64,000 nucleotides of DNA from positions 93,877 through 157,876 of the forward strand of contig NZ_FNQJ01000006.1 of NCBI RefSeq assembly GCF_900107605.1, written 5' to 3'. The translations under genes were made by a program, and so were the position numbers. The DNA comes from Acidovorax soli. GTDB lineage: Bacteria > Pseudomonadota > Gammaproteobacteria > Burkholderiales > Burkholderiaceae_C. Of this stretch, positions 1 through 8,749 are shown one piece after another. The number at the start of each line of letters is the position of its first letter. Within the stretch, counting starts at the first letter, position 1. The notes beneath the pieces were generated by a model. That model saw only the letters and a program-made list of their open reading frames with translations, made no database searches and was not told the origin of the DNA.

Positions 1-1074
1 ATTGCCACGCCGGTCACGGTGGTGAGCGGGCTGGCCGCCGCTGCGCGGCGCGGCATTCTCATCAAGGGCGGGGTCTATCTGGAGACCGCCCACCAGATCC
101 AGGCGATAGCGCTCGACAAGACCGGCACCATCACCGAAGGCCGGCCCCGGCTGGTGGCGACCGAGGTTCTGCCGCTGCCCGAGGGGCGTGCCCCGGTGGT
201 GCCGGCGCAGGTGCTGCGCTGGGCGGCCAGTCTGGCAGGGCATTCCGACCACCCGGTGTCGCGGGCCATTGCGCAGGGGCTGGATGCCGTCCAGGGTGCG
301 CCAACGGGCGCGGCGCTGGAGGCCTTGACGGCCCTGCCCGGGCGCGGCGTGCAGGCCCGCATTGCCGGGCAGGCACTGGTGCTGGGCAACCATCGCCTGA
401 TCGAGGAGCGCGGCTTGTGCTGTGCCGACATCGAGGCGCGGCTGGCCGCCCACGAGGCCCAGGGCCGCACCGTGACGCTGTTGGCAACCGATACCGCCGT
501 GCTGGCCATTTTTGCGGTGGCCGACACGATCAAGGACAGCTCCCGCCAGGCGCTGGCCGCGCTGCGTGCCATGGGCGTGGCCCCGGTGATGCTGACAGGC
601 GACAACCAGGTGACGGCTGGCACCATCGCCGCCCAGGCGGGCGTGGAGGAGGTGCAGGGCAACCTGCTGCCACAAGACAAGCTGGCGGCCATCGAAGCCC
701 TGCAGGCGCGCCACGGCCTCACCGCCATGGTGGGGGACGGCATCAACGATGCCCCCGCGCTGGCCCGCGCGGACATCGGCATCGCCATGGGGGCGGCAGG
801 CACCGACACGGCCATGGAGGCGGCCGATGTGGTCATCATGAACGACGATCTGCGGCGCATTCCAGAGCTCATGCGGCTGTCGCGCCGCACGCGCGCCGTG
901 CTGTGGCAGAACATTGCGCTGGCGCTGGGCATCAAGCTGGTATTTCTGTGGCTGGCGCTGTTCAACGGCGCCTCGATGTGGATGGCGGTATTTGCCGACA
1001 TGGGTGCCAGCCTGATCGTGGTGTTCAACGGTCTGCGCATGCTGCGCGCGGTGGACGAGCAGCCGGTGGCATAG
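1..1074 (+). CDS. Heavy-metal P1B-type ATPase, C-terminal part (5' end outside window)
   Basis: This is the catalytic and C-terminal part of an inner-membrane metal efflux ATPase; the open frame runs in from before base 1, so the metal-binding N-terminus and first helices are missing. The phosphorylation motif DKTGT has its Asp at residue 39 of the visible part. The P1B-type His-Pro pair (SDHP) is at residues 84-85 and the hinge motif GDGINDAP has its Asp at 246. The last two membrane segments carry an Asn-x7-Lys pair (NIALALGIK) and a following Asp-x-Gly (ADMGAS). Family knowledge links these to the P1B-2 subgroup that exports Zn2+, Cd2+ and Pb2+ (ZntA/CadA). The next gene is a CobW-type metallochaperone, which fits a metal-homeostasis neighbourhood. 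Substrate choice is inferred from motifs only. Confidence 0.93.
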   Translation: MATPVTVVSGLAAAARRGILIKGGVYLETAHQIQAIALDKTGTITEGRPRLVATEVLPLPEGRAPVVPAQVLRWAASLAGHSDHPVSRAIAQGLDAVQGAPTGAALEALTALPGRGVQARIAGQALVLGNHRLIEERGLCCADIEARLAAHEAQGRTVTLLATDTAVLAIFAVADTIKDSSRQALAALRAMGVAPVMLTGDNQVTAGTIAAQAGVEEVQGNLLPQDKLAAIEALQARHGLTAMVGDGINDAPALARADIGIAMGAAGTDTAMEAADVVIMNDDLRRIPELMRLSRRTRAVLWQNIALALGIKLVFLWLALFNGASMWMAVFADMGASLIVVFNGLRMLRAVDEQPVA

Positions 1075-1213
1075 ACGACGGCCTTTTCCGCTGGTGGCCC
1101 GGTTGCGCCGCGTCCGGCGCGGGCTTTTGTGCCCCGCTAAACTCACCCCTTCGCGGTCTGGTGCTCCGTCCAACGGGCTGCACGGCCCATTGCATCTCCC
1201 AAGGCTACTCCCC

Positions 1214-2290
1214 ATGTCCCTCATTCCTGTCACCATCCTCACCGGTTTTCTGGGTTCCGGAAAGACCACGCTGCTCAAGCGCCTGCTGAGCGAAGCCCAT
1301 GGCCAGAAGATCGCCGTGATCGAGAACGAATTTGGCGAAGAGAACATCGACAACGACATCCTGGTGACCGACTCCAAGGAGCAGATCGTGCAGATGAGCA
1401 ATGGCTGCATCTGCTGCACCATCCGCGAAGACCTGCGCGAAACCCTGCAGTTGCTGGCTGCCAAACGGCGCAAGAATCTGCTGGAGTTCGATCGCATCGT
1501 GATCGAGACCACCGGCGTGGCCGACCCCGGCCCCGTGGCGCAGACCTTCTTCATGGACGAGGAGATCGCCGAAACCTACCTGATCGACTCCATCATCACG
1601 CTGGTCGATGCCAAGCACGCGGCCCAGCAGCTCAACGACCGCCAGGAGGCACGCCGCCAGGTGGGCTTTGCGGACCAGATCTTCCTGTCCAAGACCGACC
1701 TCGTGAGCGCCGAGGACACCGAGGCGCTGATCCATCGCTTGAAACACATGAACCCGCGCGCGCCCATCAAGGCCGTGCACTTTGGCGAGGTGCCGCTCAA
1801 GGAGGTGCTGGACCTGCGGGGCTTCAACCTCAATGCCAAGCTGGATATCGACCCCGACTTCCTCAAGGAAGAGGAGGAGCACGACCACCACGGCCATGGG
1901 CATGGGCACCACGACCATGTGCACGGCGAGCACTGCAACCACCCTTCGCACCAGCACGGACACGAGGGCCATGGGCACCATCACCACCATGACGACGATG
2001 TCAAGAGCTTCGTCTACCGTTCGGATCGCCCGTTCGATCCGGCCAAGCTGGAGGATTTTCTGGGTGCCATCGTCAACATCTATGGCCCGCGCATGCTGCG
2101 CTACAAGGGCGTGCTGAACATGCAGGGCACCGATCGCAAGGTGATCTTCCAGGGCGTGCACCAGCTCATGGGCAGCGACCTGGGCCCCCAGTGGGCCGAA
2201 GGGGAGGCGCGCACCAGCAAGATGGTCTTCATCGGCATCGACCTGCCCAAGGACATCTTTCTGCAGGGGCTGGAGCAGAGTCTCGTTTGA
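1214..2290 (+). CDS. CobW/COG0523-family GTPase, probable metal chaperone
   Basis: A 358-residue cytoplasmic G3E-family GTPase. The Walker A motif GFLGSGKTT lies at residues 11-19, and the family CxCC motif (GCICC) has Cys at 65, 67 and 68. A very His/Asp/Glu-rich metal-binding stretch runs from about residue 219 to 261, followed by the CobW C-terminal domain. The ATG at 1214 is chosen because the protein then begins directly at the conserved first beta strand; in-frame codons upstream only add arginine-rich non-conserved sequence. COG0523 proteins deliver zinc or other metals to client enzymes. Its position between a P1B-2 ATPase and a Cys-poor DksA supports a role in zinc handling, but the metal is not shown. 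I see no clear Zur box in the 139 bases upstream. Confidence 0.93.
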   Translation: MSLIPVTILTGFLGSGKTTLLKRLLSEAHGQKIAVIENEFGEENIDNDILVTDSKEQIVQMSNGCICCTIREDLRETLQLLAAKRRKNLLEFDRIVIETTGVADPGPVAQTFFMDEEIAETYLIDSIITLVDAKHAAQQLNDRQEARRQVGFADQIFLSKTDLVSAEDTEALIHRLKHMNPRAPIKAVHFGEVPLKEVLDLRGFNLNAKLDIDPDFLKEEEEHDHHGHGHGHHDHVHGEHCNHPSHQHGHEGHGHHHHHDDDVKSFVYRSDRPFDPAKLEDFLGAIVNIYGPRMLRYKGVLNMQGTDRKVIFQGVHQLMGSDLGPQWAEGEARTSKMVFIGIDLPKDIFLQGLEQSLV

Positions 2291-2376
2291 ACGGTTTGCA
2301 CCGGAACGGGCAGGGATGGCCCCACATCCTTTTGTGTTGTATCTGCAACGTTCCCGTTTGCGTCCGCGCAGGTCGA

Positions 2377-2382
2377 TACAAT
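2377..2382 (+). promoter_or_regulatory. Candidate -10 element (TACAAT) upstream of dksA
   Basis: TACAAT lies 89 bases before the chosen dksA start in the 181-base gap after the GTPase gene. No convincing -35 hexamer lies 16-18 bases upstream (the best is a weak CCCGTT), so this is only a candidate. Confidence 0.3.
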
Positions 2383-2471
2383 CGCGCCCCGGCAAAACCC
2401 CGGAAGGCTTGCCACCCGCCCTTGGCTGCCTGCGCAGCCCGGGCCAGCCCGTTACGCGAGGAGTTCTGTCA

Positions 2472-3257
2472 GTGAAAGCCGAAACCAGCAAACCCAAGGC
2501 GGCCGCAAAAGCGGCCCCAACCGCGGCAAAAAATGCCGCCGCCCCAGCGGCAAGCAAGGCTGCTGCAAAGGCTACTGCCCAGGTCGCCCCCAAAGCCGCC
2601 AGCCCTGCCGTCGCAGAGGCCTCCGAGCAGGCCTTGCGGGCCGGCAGCCAAGTACCCGTGCGCAGCACCCGGCCTTCTTCCCGGCTGGCCCAATTGACCG
2701 TACCATCCATGGCCCAGGCAGTGGCTTCCACCGCTGCCAAAGCCAGTTATCTACACACCATGCCCACGACCGCGCAAGCGCACCCTGTTTACACGGCTGC
2801 CAAGAAAGACCCCAAACTGGCGAACAACTGGAAAGACAAGAGCGCCGAAGAGCTGACCGACGCCGAAGTGATGGCGATGCCCGACAGCGAGTACATGAAC
2901 GACAAGCAGATGGCGTTTTTCCGCCTCAAGCTTGTCCAGCTCAAGCAGGACATCCACAACAGTGCCGGTGAAACCACCGAGCACCTGCGCGAAGACACCG
3001 TGGTGGTGCCCGATCCTGCCGACCGCGCCACCATTGAGGAAGAGCATGCGCTGGAGTTGCGTACCCGTGATCGCGAACGCAAGCTGCTCAAGAAAATCGA
3101 GCAATCCATTGCCCGCATCGACTCGGGTGACTACGGCTATTGCGATGAAACCGGCGAACCCATCGGGGTGGGCCGCCTGATCGCCCGTCCCACCGCCACG
3201 CTGTCGCTGGAAGCGCAGCAACGCCGTGAACTCAAGCAGAAGATGTTTGGCGACTGA
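2472..3257 (+). CDS. dksA: RNA polymerase-binding transcription factor DksA, with Ala/Lys-rich N-terminal extension
   Basis: DksA binds the secondary channel of RNA polymerase and, with ppGpp, resets rRNA and amino-acid promoters. The C-terminal 150 residues are clearly DksA: a coiled-coil hairpin containing the tip region, then GDYGYCDETGEPIGVGRL. The usual four-Cys zinc finger is reduced to one Cys (residue 224); the downstream pair is replaced (ARPTATLSLE), as in other betaproteobacterial and some alphaproteobacterial DksA proteins. The GTG at 2472 is chosen because GAGGAG sits 8 bases before it; this gives 261 residues, against about 151 in E. coli. The extra N-terminal part is rich in Ala, Lys and Pro and resembles histone H1-like tails. 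Later Met codons at 2710 or 2761 are possible alternative starts. Confidence 0.93.
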   Translation: MKAETSKPKAAAKAAPTAAKNAAAPAASKAAAKATAQVAPKAASPAVAEASEQALRAGSQVPVRSTRPSSRLAQLTVPSMAQAVASTAAKASYLHTMPTTAQAHPVYTAAKKDPKLANNWKDKSAEELTDAEVMAMPDSEYMNDKQMAFFRLKLVQLKQDIHNSAGETTEHLREDTVVVPDPADRATIEEEHALELRTRDRERKLLKKIEQSIARIDSGDYGYCDETGEPIGVGRLIARPTATLSLEAQQRRELKQKMFGD

Positions 3258-3303
3258 AGGCGAGCGGGCCTGAACTCTTTATGCGCACCCGACCTGACTG
3301 CCT

Positions 3304-5010
3304 ATGAGCAAGCAAGACACCACACTCGGCGGTCTGCTGTCCAAGGTGGTGCGGTTTGTGCGCAACCCCACGGTCAACTGGACAGAGCTCGACTCGATCC
3401 AGGCCGATCGGGAGAGCCAGTACAGCAAGCAGATGCTCAAGGAGATGATCGAGCGCAAGCGGCGCAACGACTTCGTTCGTCGCCGCGAGTTCGATCAGCT
3501 GCGCAAACTGCGCCAGCGCGAGGTGCTGCAGGGCCATGGCGCCGAAGACCCTGCGGGTCGTCCGTCTTTCTTCCAGAGCAGCATGACTTCGCCCGACGAG
3601 CGTGCGGTCACGCTCAAGAAAATCGACGAAATCGAAGCGCAGATGTCGCAGCAGTGGTGGAAGGGCAAGCAGCATGCAGATGCGCCCACCCAGCCTTTGG
3701 ATATGCAGCCCCAGGGGGATGAAAACGCCGCCGCGCGTGCGTATGCGCCCACCAGGCCGGGCACTTTGCAGGTACCGCTGGAGGCCAAGCCCTCGGTCGC
3801 GCCCTTGTTTGCAGATGACAGCATGGCCATTGCAGGCGCTGGCGGCACGGATGCCTCCATGCGGGCCCATGCACCTGCGGCGTCCTTCAGCCCTGCGGCG
3901 CCCGCCGCCGAACCTGAATACGCCGTCGAACCGGAGGAATTCGTGCACGAACCCGATCTAGAAGAAGCCGCCATCCGGTTTGCCAATGGCGACCATGCCG
4001 GCGCCGAGTCAGGTTTGCGGGAGGTACTCGCACAACACCAGCAGGACGACCCGCAGCAGCAACTGGAAATCTGGATGACGCTGTTTGACCTGTACCGCGC
4101 GACAGGTCAGCAGGACCGTTTTGACACGCTGGCGATTGATTTTGCCGCGCGCTTCAACCGCTCGGCGCCGCTGTGGTTCTCGATACCCGAGCAGCTGGGG
4201 CTGGCATCTTCTGCGGCGCCCGCCGAAGCGCCGGTGGCTGCACGGCGCGATTTCAGCTGGACGGCACCTTCGACCATGGCGGTGTCGTCCGTGGCCGCGT
4301 TGCAGGCCGCGCTGGGGCGCGCCGCCTCGCCCTGGACCCTGGCCTGGGGGCGGCTGGTGGCCATCGAGGACGCGGCCGTGCCGCTGCTGGCCGACCAGTT
4401 CACGCAGTGGGCGGAGCGCAGAGGACAGTTCGTGTTCTCCGGCGTGTCTGCGCTCAACGCGCTGCTGGAGAGCAAGACCCAATCGGGCGACCGGTCCAGC
4501 AGCCCCGAGTGGTGGCGCCTGCGCATGGCGGCCCTGCGGCTCATGGCCAGCCCCGATGAGTTCGAACTGGTCGCACTGGATTACTGCGTGACCTATGAGG
4601 TGTCGCCCCCTTCGTGGACGGTACCGCGCTGCAGCTACGCGGACAGCGAAAACGCAGCGGCGCATGCCGCAGAGGCTGCCGGCCACGATCTGCTGGCCCC
4701 CGAGGCCGCCGTGCCTGTGGCGCCCGAATCGACTCCGGCGGCGACGCTGAGTGGCCACATCGACGGCGATGCCACGCCACAGCTGGAGCCTTTCCAGGCG
4801 CTGATGCGGCCCGGAGAACCCCTGGTCATTGCCTGCGACCGCCTGATCCGCATCGATTTTGGCGCTGCCGGATCGGTGCTCAACTGGGCTGCCGAGCAGC
4901 AGTCCCGCGGCCATGTGGTGCAGTTCCACAATCTGCACCGCCTGGTGGCGATTTTCTTCAATGTGATTGGCGTCAACGAGCACGCCTGGGTCGTCCCGCG
5001 CAAGAACTGA
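3304..5010 (+). CDS. STAS-domain protein with TPR-like middle region, function unknown
   Basis: A 568-residue cytoplasmic protein with no signal peptide or membrane segment. Residues 1-115 are highly charged and probably helical (KEMIERKRRNDFVRRREFD). Residues 130-215 are Ala/Pro-rich and look disordered. Residues 217-300 resemble a FimV/TPR-type helical repeat (AAIRFANGDHAGAESGLREV). The last 70 residues (about 497-568) look like a STAS domain, with the pattern of beta strands and helices ending in FFNVIGVNEHAW. A STAS domain suggests binding of a nucleotide or partner protein, but no kinase or anti-sigma partner is encoded nearby. Starts 46 bases after dksA and precedes hslV on the same strand. 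I recall similar proteins between dksA and hslV in related genomes, but no function is known to me. Confidence 0.85.
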   Translation: MSKQDTTLGGLLSKVVRFVRNPTVNWTELDSIQADRESQYSKQMLKEMIERKRRNDFVRRREFDQLRKLRQREVLQGHGAEDPAGRPSFFQSSMTSPDERAVTLKKIDEIEAQMSQQWWKGKQHADAPTQPLDMQPQGDENAAARAYAPTRPGTLQVPLEAKPSVAPLFADDSMAIAGAGGTDASMRAHAPAASFSPAAPAAEPEYAVEPEEFVHEPDLEEAAIRFANGDHAGAESGLREVLAQHQQDDPQQQLEIWMTLFDLYRATGQQDRFDTLAIDFAARFNRSAPLWFSIPEQLGLASSAAPAEAPVAARRDFSWTAPSTMAVSSVAALQAALGRAASPWTLAWGRLVAIEDAAVPLLADQFTQWAERRGQFVFSGVSALNALLESKTQSGDRSSSPEWWRLRMAALRLMASPDEFELVALDYCVTYEVSPPSWTVPRCSYADSENAAAHAAEAAGHDLLAPEAAVPVAPESTPAATLSGHIDGDATPQLEPFQALMRPGEPLVIACDRLIRIDFGAAGSVLNWAAEQQSRGHVVQFHNLHRLVAIFFNVIGVNEHAWVVPRKN

Positions 5011-5082
5011 ACCGGCGCACGGGGCGATCGTGGCCGGGGCGGTGGCTTGCAAAATACCGCGTCGCCCCCAGCTGGGATGGCT

Positions 5083-5646
5083 ATGGATTCATCTCGTCAA
5101 AACCCTGTTTTTCACGGCACCACCATCCTGAGCGTGCGCCGCCAGACACCCCAGGGCGTACAGGTCGCCATCGGCGGCGACGGCCAGGTGACTCTGGGCA
5201 ATATCGTCGTCAAGGGCACGGCGCGCAAGGTGCGCAAGCTCTACCACGGCAAGGTGCTGGCGGGTTTCGCCGGCGCCACGGCAGATGCCTTCACGCTGTT
5301 CGAGCGTTTCGAGGCCAAGCTGGAGAAGCACCAGGGCCACCTCACCCGCGCCGCCATCGAGCTCACCAAGGACTGGCGCACCGACCGCGTGCTGCGCCGC
5401 CTGGAGGCCATGCTGGCTGTGGCCGACGCGAGTGCCTCGCTCATCATCACGGGCAATGGCGATGTGCTGGAGCCCGAGCAGGGCATCGTGGCGATCGGCT
5501 CGGGCGGTGCGTATGCGCATTCGGCTGCCAAGGCATTGCTGAACCACACCGACCTGTCGGCCCAGGACATCGTGAAGCGGTCGCTGGAAATCGCCGGCGA
5601 ACTGTGCATCTACACCAACATGAACCACACCATCGAGACGCTGTGA
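5083..5646 (+). CDS. hslV: ATP-dependent protease subunit HslV (ClpQ)
   Basis: Proteolytic subunit of the HslUV (ClpYQ) complex, a proteasome beta-like double-hexamer peptidase in the cytoplasm. The catalytic N-terminal threonine is in [10 protein letters not shown], and the whole body is conserved ([21 protein letters not shown] through [13 protein letters not shown]). With the ATG at 5083 the active Thr is residue 13, after Gly12, so a longer propeptide than the one-residue propeptide of E. coli must be removed. The ATG at 5083 is preferred because GGGA lies just upstream; the ATG at 5077 and a TTG at 5047 are alternatives. hslU follows after 87 bases that contain an R1 repeat copy. Confidence 0.95.
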   Translation: MDSSRQNPVFHGTTILSVRRQTPQGVQVAIGGDGQVTLGNIVVKGTARKVRKLYHGKVLAGFAGATADAFTLFERFEAKLEKHQGHLTRAAIELTKDWRTDRVLRRLEAMLAVADASASLIITGNGDVLEPEQGIVAIGSGGAYAHSAAKALLNHTDLSAQDIVKRSLEIAGELCIYTNMNHTIETL

Positions 5647-5662
5647 CGGCGGGTGTGTGATT

Positions 5663-5716
5663 GCTATTTTGTTTGTAGCTGTTTGCGTTTGATGGATAAG
5701 CGCGGCAGCCATTTTT
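5663..5716 (+). repeat. R1 repeat copy between hslV and hslU (hairpin plus T-run)
   Basis: This begins with GCTATTTTGTTTGTAGCTG, contains GCGTTT and ATAAGCGC half-sites and ends GCAGCCATTTTT. GCTG/CAGC and GCGTTT/AAGCGC can pair, followed by a T-run, so it resembles an intrinsic terminator or processing hairpin inside the hslVU unit. The same layout recurs at 28640, 40247 and, reversed, at 60523. Confidence 0.6.
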
Positions 5717-5733
5717 GACAGTGGATCAGCCCT

Positions 5734-7059
5734 ATGTCGTCCATGACCCCCCAGGAAATCGTCTCTGAACTCGACCGCCACATCGTCGGCCAGGCCAGCG
5801 CCAAGCGCGCCGTGGCCATTGCGCTGCGCAACCGCTGGCGCCGCCAGCAGGTCGAAGGCAGCCTGCGCCACGAGATCACGCCCAAGAACATCCTCATGAT
5901 CGGCCCCACCGGCGTGGGCAAGACCGAGATCGCCCGGCGCCTGGCGCGCCTGGCCGACGCGCCTTTCATCAAGGTCGAGGCCACCAAGTTCACCGAGGTG
6001 GGCTATGTGGGCAAGGATGTGGACGCCATCATCCGCGATCTGGCCGAGATGGCCGTCAAGCAGACGCGCGAGTCTGAGACGAAGAAGGTGCGGGCCCGCG
6101 CCGAGGACGCGGCCGAAGAGCGCATCCTGGATGTGCTGATTCCGCCGGCCCGTGCCGCGACGGGCGCCGAACCGGCGGCGGACAGCACGGCGCGCCAGGT
6201 GTTTCGCAAGAAGCTGCGCGAAGGCAGCCTGGACGATAAGGAGATCGAGATCGACCTGGCCGAGAGCCGCCCCCAGGTGGAGCTCATGGGCCCGGCCGGC
6301 ATGGAGGAAATGACCGAGCAGCTGCGCGGCATGTTCAGCCAGATGGGGCAGGGCAAGCGCCACACCCGCAAGCTCAGGATTGCCGAAGCGCTCAAGCTGC
6401 TCACCGAAGAAGAGGCGGGCAAGCTGGTGAATGAGGAAGAGATCCGTGCCCGCGCCATCCAGAATGCCGAGCAGAACGGCATCGTCTTCATCGACGAGAT
6501 CGACAAGGTCGCGGCACGCCAGGAAACCAGCGGCGCCGATGTGTCGCGCCAGGGGGTGCAGCGCGATCTGCTGCCGCTGGTGGAAGGCACCACGGTGTCC
6601 ACCAAATACGGCATGGTCAAGACGGACCACATCCTGTTCATCGCCTCCGGCGCATTCCATCTGTCCAAGCCCAGCGACCTGATTCCCGAGCTGCAGGGGC
6701 GCTTTCCGATCCGGGTGGAACTGGAATCCCTGTCGGTGCAGGACTTTGAAGCCATCCTCACGCAAACCCACGCCTCGCTGGTCAAGCAATACCAGGCGCT
6801 GCTGGCCACCGAAGGGGTGGCGCTCGACTTTCAGCCCGAGGGCATCACGCGCCTGGCACACATTGCCTTCGAGGTGAACGAGCGCACGGAAAACATCGGT
6901 GCGCGCCGCCTGTCCACCGTGATGGAGCGGCTGCTGGACGATGTCAGCTTCGACGCGGCGCGCCTGGCCGGCCAGAAGGTCACCGTGGACGCGGCCTATG
7001 TCGACACGCGGCTGCAAACCCTGAGCCAGGACGAAGACCTGTCGCGCTACATCCTCTGA
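5734..7059 (+). CDS. hslU: ATP-dependent protease ATPase subunit HslU (ClpY)
   Basis: AAA+ unfoldase that feeds substrates into HslV. It begins [20 protein letters not shown], matching the family N-terminus. It has Walker [10 protein letters not shown], the pore motif GYVGKDV, an I-domain insertion (about residues 110-235), Walker B VFIDEIDK and the C-terminal tail ending LSRYIL that docks into HslV pockets. The length of 441 residues is normal. The start at 5734 matches the family's MSEMTP-type beginning; no strong Shine-Dalgarno is visible, and the ATG at 5743 is an alternative. It probably shares a transcript with hslV, although the R1 hairpin between them may reduce read-through. Confidence 0.97.
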   Translation: MSSMTPQEIVSELDRHIVGQASAKRAVAIALRNRWRRQQVEGSLRHEITPKNILMIGPTGVGKTEIARRLARLADAPFIKVEATKFTEVGYVGKDVDAIIRDLAEMAVKQTRESETKKVRARAEDAAEERILDVLIPPARAATGAEPAADSTARQVFRKKLREGSLDDKEIEIDLAESRPQVELMGPAGMEEMTEQLRGMFSQMGQGKRHTRKLRIAEALKLLTEEEAGKLVNEEEIRARAIQNAEQNGIVFIDEIDKVAARQETSGADVSRQGVQRDLLPLVEGTTVSTKYGMVKTDHILFIASGAFHLSKPSDLIPELQGRFPIRVELESLSVQDFEAILTQTHASLVKQYQALLATEGVALDFQPEGITRLAHIAFEVNERTENIGARRLSTVMERLLDDVSFDAARLAGQKVTVDAAYVDTRLQTLSQDEDLSRYIL

Positions 7060-7201
7060 GACGGATTCGCGCTCCCAACGAGAACTGCGTTGCCGCGCCC
7101 TGCTCTTGCTGGCGGGGCAAAACCAAATGCGTGCCCGTCCTGCCTTCAGGTATCACTTGCATAGGCAGTTCTAAGTGCTTGCTGAGCAACGGATTTTAGG
7201 G

Positions 7202-7218
7202 TTTCGAATCCTTCGAAA
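7202..7218. promoter_or_regulatory. Perfect inverted repeat upstream of mraZ
   Basis: TTTCGAA-TCC-TTCGAAA is a perfect 7+7 palindrome with a 3-base spacer. It lies in the 323-base gap between hslU and mraZ, about 50 bases upstream of the predicted -35 element. It is flanked by a 13-base near-direct repeat (TTCTAAGTGCTTG at 7169-7181 and TTCTAAGTCCTTG at 7223-7235). No binding protein can be named from sequence. Confidence 0.5.
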
Positions 7219-7266
7219 ACGCTTCTAAGTCCTTGATTCCATTGCAAAAGTTTGTTGCAGGCGCCC

Positions 7267-7294
7267 TTGCATGGAATGTTTTTCCTGCTACAGT
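7267..7294 (+). promoter_or_regulatory. Predicted sigma-70 promoter of the dcw cluster
   Basis: TTGCAT (7267-7272), a 16-base spacer and TACAGT (7289-7294) form a reasonable sigma-70 promoter. It is placed where the mraZ promoter is expected, about 90 bases before the mraZ start. The -10 element touches the first MraZ box, so bound MraZ would block RNA polymerase. Confidence 0.6.
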
Positions 7295-7325
7295 GCAAAA
7301 AAGTGCAATTAAGTGGTGAAAAGTG
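7291..7325 (+). promoter_or_regulatory. Four-box MraZ operator (AGTG direct repeats, 10-bp period)
   Basis: Four blocks start at 7291, 7301, 7311 and 7321: CAGTGCAAAA, AAGTGCAATT, AAGTGGTGAA and AAGTGCCTTG. The core AGTG recurs with an exact 10-bp period, one helical turn. MraZ proteins bind direct repeats of this kind (AAAGTG-type boxes in Mycoplasma, TGGGN repeats in E. coli), and mraZ is the next gene. The sequence shows the repeats directly; autoregulation is inferred. Confidence 0.8.
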
Positions 7326-7382
7326 CCTTGAAACGCCAGTTCTGGGTTCAAGGGTTCATCGTCCTGCTAGGGGAATCGTTCC

Positions 7383-7811
7383 GTGTTTCAAGGTGCCTCG
7401 TCGCTGAGTCTCGATGCGAAAGGTCGGCTGTCCGTGCCGACCCGGCATCGTGACGTCCTGAGCGCGACCGCGGCCGGCCAACTCACGATCACCAAGCACC
7501 CCCACGGCTGCCTCATGGTGTTTCCCCGTCCCGAATGGGAGAAGTTCCGCGAGCGCATCGGCCAGCTGCCGATGTCTGCCCAGTGGTGGAAGCGCATCTT
7601 CCTGGGCAATGCGATGGATGTGGAAATGGATGCCACCGGCCGGGTGCTGGTGTCGCCCGAGCTGCGCGAGGCGGCCGGCATCGCCAAGGACGCCATCCTG
7701 CTGGGCATGGGCAACCATTTCGAACTGTGGGACAAGGCCACCTACGACGCGCAGGAAGCGCAGGCCATGCAGGGCGAAATGCCCGATGTGTTCAAGGATT
7801 TCTCTTTCTAA
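7383..7811 (+). CDS. mraZ: Transcriptional regulator MraZ
   Basis: First gene of the division and cell-wall cluster. MraZ is a ring-forming DNA-binding protein that represses its own promoter. It has two SpoVT/AbrB-like half-domains, seen as the repeated motif [13 protein letters not shown] (near residue 11) and [13 protein letters not shown] (near residue 84). The length of 142 residues is typical. The start is GTG at 7383, giving [15 protein letters not shown], the usual N-terminus; a purine-rich AGGGGAA lies 7 bases upstream. A four-box operator sits about 60-90 bases upstream. rsmH follows within a few bases. Confidence 0.96.
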   Translation: MFQGASSLSLDAKGRLSVPTRHRDVLSATAAGQLTITKHPHGCLMVFPRPEWEKFRERIGQLPMSAQWWKRIFLGNAMDVEMDATGRVLVSPELREAAGIAKDAILLGMGNHFELWDKATYDAQEAQAMQGEMPDVFKDFSF

Positions 7812-7819
7812 GGCCCGTG

Positions 7820-8749
7820 GTGACCCCTGATTTGCAACACACCACGGTCCTGCTCGATGAAGCGGTGGACGCGCTGCTGGGTGGCGCGGGCCCCGAGCCT
7901 GCCGGCACCTGGGTCGACGCCACCTTTGGTCGCGGGGGGCATTCGCGGCACATCCTGCTGCGGCTGGGGCCGCAAGGGCGTCTTGTGGCGTTCGACAAGG
8001 ACCCGCAAGCCATCCAGGAGGCAACGCGCATCACTGATGCGCGTTTTTCCATTCGGCATGAAGGTTTTCGCCATCTGGCGGATTTGCCGCCGGGCAGTGC
8101 GGCCGGCGTGCTGATGGACCTGGGGGTGAGCTCGCCCCAGATCGACAGTCCCGAGCGGGGTTTCAGTTTCCGTTTCGATGGCCCGCTGGACATGCGCATG
8201 GACACCACGCGGGGGACCAGTGTGGCCCAGTGGCTGGCCACTGCCGAGGTGCAACAGATTGCGGAGGTGATACGTGACTACGGTGAAGAACGGTTTGCTG
8301 GCCCCATTGCAAAGGCGATTGTTGCTCGGCGCGAGGAGCGGGGGCCTCTTGCAACCACCGCCGAACTGGCCGATCTCGTGGCTGGTGCGGTCAAAACCCG
8401 CGAGTCGGGCCAGAACCCTGCAACGCGCACATTTCAGGCTTTACGGATTTTCATCAACGCTGAACTTGAAGAGCTGCAGCAGGCGCTAGAAGCCAGCCTG
8501 TCGGTGCTCCAGCCAGGTGGGCGGCTGGTGGTGATCAGCTTTCATTCGCTCGAAGATCGCATCGTCAAGCAGTTCATCGCGCAGCATTCCAAGGAGGTGT
8601 ACGACCGCCGTGCGCCGTTTGCATCGCCCAAGGTCATGAAGCTGGTCGCGCTGGACCGCATCAAGCCCAGCGCCGCCGAAGTGGCGGCCAATCCCCGCTC
8701 GCGCAGCGCCATCATGCGCGTGGCCGAGCGCACGGAGGCGCCCGCATGA
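7820..8749 (+). CDS. rsmH: 16S rRNA (cytosine(1402)-N(4))-methyltransferase RsmH
   Basis: S-adenosylmethionine-dependent enzyme that methylates N4 of C1402 in the 16S rRNA P site. The family opening [13 protein letters not shown] is followed by the SAM-binding stretch [15 protein letters not shown] and the motifs [11 protein letters not shown] and [21 protein letters not shown] at 7820 is preferred over GTG at 7817 because AAGG (7810-7813) lies 6 bases away; this gives 309 residues, normal for the family. It overlaps ftsL by 4 bases (ATGA), which suggests translational coupling. Confidence 0.95.
   Translation: MTPDLQHTTVLLDEAVDALLGGAGPEPAGTWVDATFGRGGHSRHILLRLGPQGRLVAFDKDPQAIQEATRITDARFSIRHEGFRHLADLPPGSAAGVLMDLGVSSPQIDSPERGFSFRFDGPLDMRMDTTRGTSVAQWLATAEVQQIAEVIRDYGEERFAGPIAKAIVARREERGPLATTAELADLVAGAVKTRESGQNPATRTFQALRIFINAELEELQQALEASLSVLQPGGRLVVISFHSLEDRIVKQFIAQHSKEVYDRRAPFASPKVMKLVALDRIKPSAAEVAANPRSRSAIMRVAERTEAPA

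Noticed and set aside
1075..1213. A Zur operator upstream of the CobW-type gene
   Set aside because: No A/T-rich palindrome of the expected type is visible in this G/C-rich gap.
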